Below are positions 62,399 through 64,000 of a stretch of DNA of 64,000 nt, piece after piece; within the stretch, counting starts at the first letter, position 1; each line of letters begins with the position of its first letter. The notes under the pieces are model-generated. The model had not been told where the DNA came from. It searched no databases and saw only the letters and a list, made by a program, of their open reading frames with translations. The stretch spans positions 682,001-746,000 of the forward strand of contig NZ_BBYF01000001.1 in assembly GCF_001894745.1 (NCBI RefSeq), given 5' to 3'. A program made the position numbers and the translations under genes. The DNA comes from Paenibacillus sp. NAIST15-1 (GTDB taxonomy: Bacteria; Bacillota; Bacilli; Paenibacillales; Paenibacillaceae).

Positions 62399-63082
62399 TT
62401 ATTGAGTTTCTCCAACTACAAACAGTCTTCCCGCATGTATCCCCAAAACCTCATCCGCAATCGATGTAACCTTCTTAGAGTGGGTAACGATAATGACACA
62501 TTTACCTTCATCATGGGCAAGCGAAGTGAAAATCTTTAAAATCTCAGCTTCCGTATCTTTGTCCAAATTTCCGGTTGGCTCATCGGCTATGATAATATCT
62601 GGATGATGCGACAGTGCACGTGCGATTCCAATGCGCTGCTGTTCGCCACCCGACAACTTCAGTACCGGACGATCGGCTGTTTCACGGTCAATTCCAACTT
62701 TATCAAGAATTCCATAGGCAAACGCTTTCTTATCCTTTTCAGGGCTCTTGCTGATGTTCATCGAAAGCACAATATTTTGAACCGCCGTAGCGTTTGTCAG
62801 CAGGTTATATGCCTGAAAGATCACTCCGATGCTCTTAGCCCTGTATTCGTCGCGGTCAATTGTTTTCAGATCATCGTCTCGATATAAAATCGCGCCTTCC
62901 TTACAAGTATCAAGACCCGCCATCAGCGACAACAGCGTGGATTTGCCAGAACCCGACTTGCCAATAATCGTATATACCTTGCCTGGTTCGAACGCTGTGC
63001 TTACCTCTTTCAGAACGTGATTTTTGGCGCCATCATATTTGTAGGAGACGTTTTGTAATGTCAATACACTCATATTTATCAC
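62399..63082 (-). CDS. ABC transporter ATP-binding protein (MacB/LolD-like)
   Basis: 227 residues with Walker A IIGKSGSGKSTLLSLMAGLD, signature LSGGEQQRIGIARALS, Walker B IIIADEPTGNLD and the H-loop VIIVTHS. The motif following the Walker B is typical of MacB/LolD/FtsE-type ATPases that drive FtsX-like permeases. It directly follows such a permease gene. GTG at 63082 with AAAGGAA upstream; an ATG three codons later is an alternative. Confidence 0.92.
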   Translation of the reverse strand: MINMSVLTLQNVSYKYDGAKNHVLKEVSTAFEPGKVYTIIGKSGSGKSTLLSLMAGLDTCKEGAILYRDDDLKTIDRDEYRAKSIGVIFQAYNLLTNATAVQNIVLSMNISKSPEKDKKAFAYGILDKVGIDRETADRPVLKLSGGEQQRIGIARALSHHPDIIIADEPTGNLDKDTEAEILKIFTSLAHDEGKCVIIVTHSKKVTSIADEVLGIHAGRLFVVGETQ

Positions 63083-64000
63083 TTAATTCCTTTCCATAAG
63101 AATTTTGATCGGTTCGTATTTAGTAATTCGACTGATAGATATGAGACTGGCTGCGGATACAAGCAATAACGCGATTCCTATAATTTGAAGAGCCGAGTCC
63201 ACATTTAAGGAAAGATCGATGCTGCTGAGCGGCTCCACGTCTGCACTTGGAAAGGAACTCTTCGGACCCATCATCATCATATTGCCCCCGCTTGGCTGCT
63301 GATTGGCTGCCTCTTCTGCCAATTCAATCTGGTTGGCAAGTAGGGCGTTGGTGACAGGCTGCGCCGTCAGACTGCCCATGCCAAGTCCGACCGCCAAACA
63401 TGTACAGGTAATCATCATGATTTCAGACCACAATCCAAAAGCGACCTTCCTTTTTTTCATCCCCATCGCCCGCAGGACGCCGATTTCATACTTGCGCTCT
63501 CGGATAGACATCGAGGAAAGAAGGGTGATAATGATGCCTCCGAGAATTAACACGACCGCCATGAACGTCACGGCAATGCCTCTCAGTCCTTCCACGGGAC
63601 CGATGATTTTATTATAGGAAGCCTCATCGGTAGTAACGTTAAAGGTTTTCTCCAACCCTTTATCATATACTTCCTCAGCGAACGCATCCAACATGTCGGG
63701 CTGCTTCAAATAATAGGTCGCTTCAACCTTGATACCGGACATATCTGGCTGAATTTCCTGAACGACTGTTTCATAAGTCGTAAGTATTTCATTGCGACGG
63801 TTGGCAAAAGCATTTTTCATTGAGCCTTCCGAGTATTCATCCGTCGCATCATTGTAGGTTCCCACCACGGTCAATTCATAGGATATATCCGTGCGTTTCC
63901 CCTCCATCATATTGTTCAATTCACTAAATAACGATAGCTTATCCCCAATTTGAATCCCGTTCTTCTCCGCCAAATCCGTACTAATGATAGCCTCGTTACG
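63083..64000 (-). CDS. FtsX-like ABC permease (cut by window edge)
   Basis: The frame is open to 64000, so the N-terminal part lies outside the window. Visible: an extracellular MacB-PCD-like domain, then the FtsX core of about three membrane helices (FMAVVLILGGIIITLLSSMS, with RERKYEIGVLRAMGMKKRKV, the conserved FtsX cytoplasmic loop), ending in TKYEPIKILMERN. A Gln/Gly/Met-rich insertion (NQQPSGGNMMMMGPKS) lies between the second and last helix. Partner of the ATPase downstream. Confidence 0.88.
   Translation of the reverse strand, partial: RNEAIISTDLAEKNGIQIGDKLSLFSELNNMMEGKRTDISYELTVVGTYNDATDEYSEGSMKNAFANRRNEILTTYETVVQEIQPDMSGIKVEATYYLKQPDMLDAFAEEVYDKGLEKTFNVTTDEASYNKIIGPVEGLRGIAVTFMAVVLILGGIIITLLSSMSIRERKYEIGVLRAMGMKKRKVAFGLWSEIMMITCTCLAVGLGMGSLTAQPVTNALLANQIELAEEAANQQPSGGNMMMMGPKSSFPSADVEPLSSIDLSLNVDSALQIIGIALLLVSAASLISISRITKYEPIKILMERN

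Overview
The window looks like a chromosome segment of a Paenibacillus-type Bacillota. Strong purine-rich ribosome-binding sites, frequent TTG/GTG starts, a nadBCA operon divergent from nifS-like/nadR, a hutH-hutU-hutI operon, a spore-germination permease fragment and a LytTR/DUF3021/ABC locus all fit this. I see no rRNA, tRNA or CRISPR array. Identifications come from reading motifs only; no database search was possible.

Layout. 1-5.6 kb: a YdcZ-type transporter pair around a Crp/Fnr regulator, an ArsR-like regulator with a metallo-beta-lactamase-fold (MBL) hydrolase, a GNAT enzyme, a pentapeptide-repeat protein and a second MBL hydrolase. 6-17 kb: an amidohydrolase gene cut in two, its halves separated by about 10 kb of foreign DNA. 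That DNA holds AT-rich orphan genes, shards of MerR, F420-reductase-like, GerAB, NmrA, tautomerase and IS110 genes, an intact XRE-STAND regulator, and a truncated large-polyvalent-domain protein. 17-25 kb: EamA exporter, MFS pump with PadR regulator, small secreted and Sm-like proteins, the LytTR/DUF3021/ABC operon, and RidA. 25-25.9 kb: a second scrap yard of response-regulator, AraC, HutI-like and LytTR pieces.

26.0-27.7 kb, the most interesting locus: a low-GC minus-strand cassette with a BtrH-like (papain-fold) protein, two tandem genes for 17-18 residue peptides sharing MELKVIPLG, and a 98-residue PqqD/RRE-like protein. It resembles a minimal, possibly undescribed peptide-modification system, and the peptide unit has been tandemly duplicated together with the 3' tail of the btrH-like gene.

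28-49.8 kb: histidine utilisation with a leader hairpin, an MFS pump with divergent TetR, DJ-1/PfpI, NAD de novo synthesis with a candidate NadR operator, an Ig-like surface protein, a nitroreductase under an MhqR-like operator, a one-polypeptide DesK-type kinase/NarL-type regulator, a secreted erythromycin-esterase-like protein and a CPBP protease. 50.4-58 kb: seven tightly coupled genes (KASIII-like, ATP-grasp, epimerase, MBL, CoF/PaaK-like adenylating enzyme, GNAT-like, SDR) that look like an uncharacterised biosynthetic cluster. 58-64 kb: AraC/GyrI-like regulator, alpha/beta hydrolase, LLM flavin oxidoreductase, a relic of an SDR 3' end, and a MacB-type ABC system running off the right edge.
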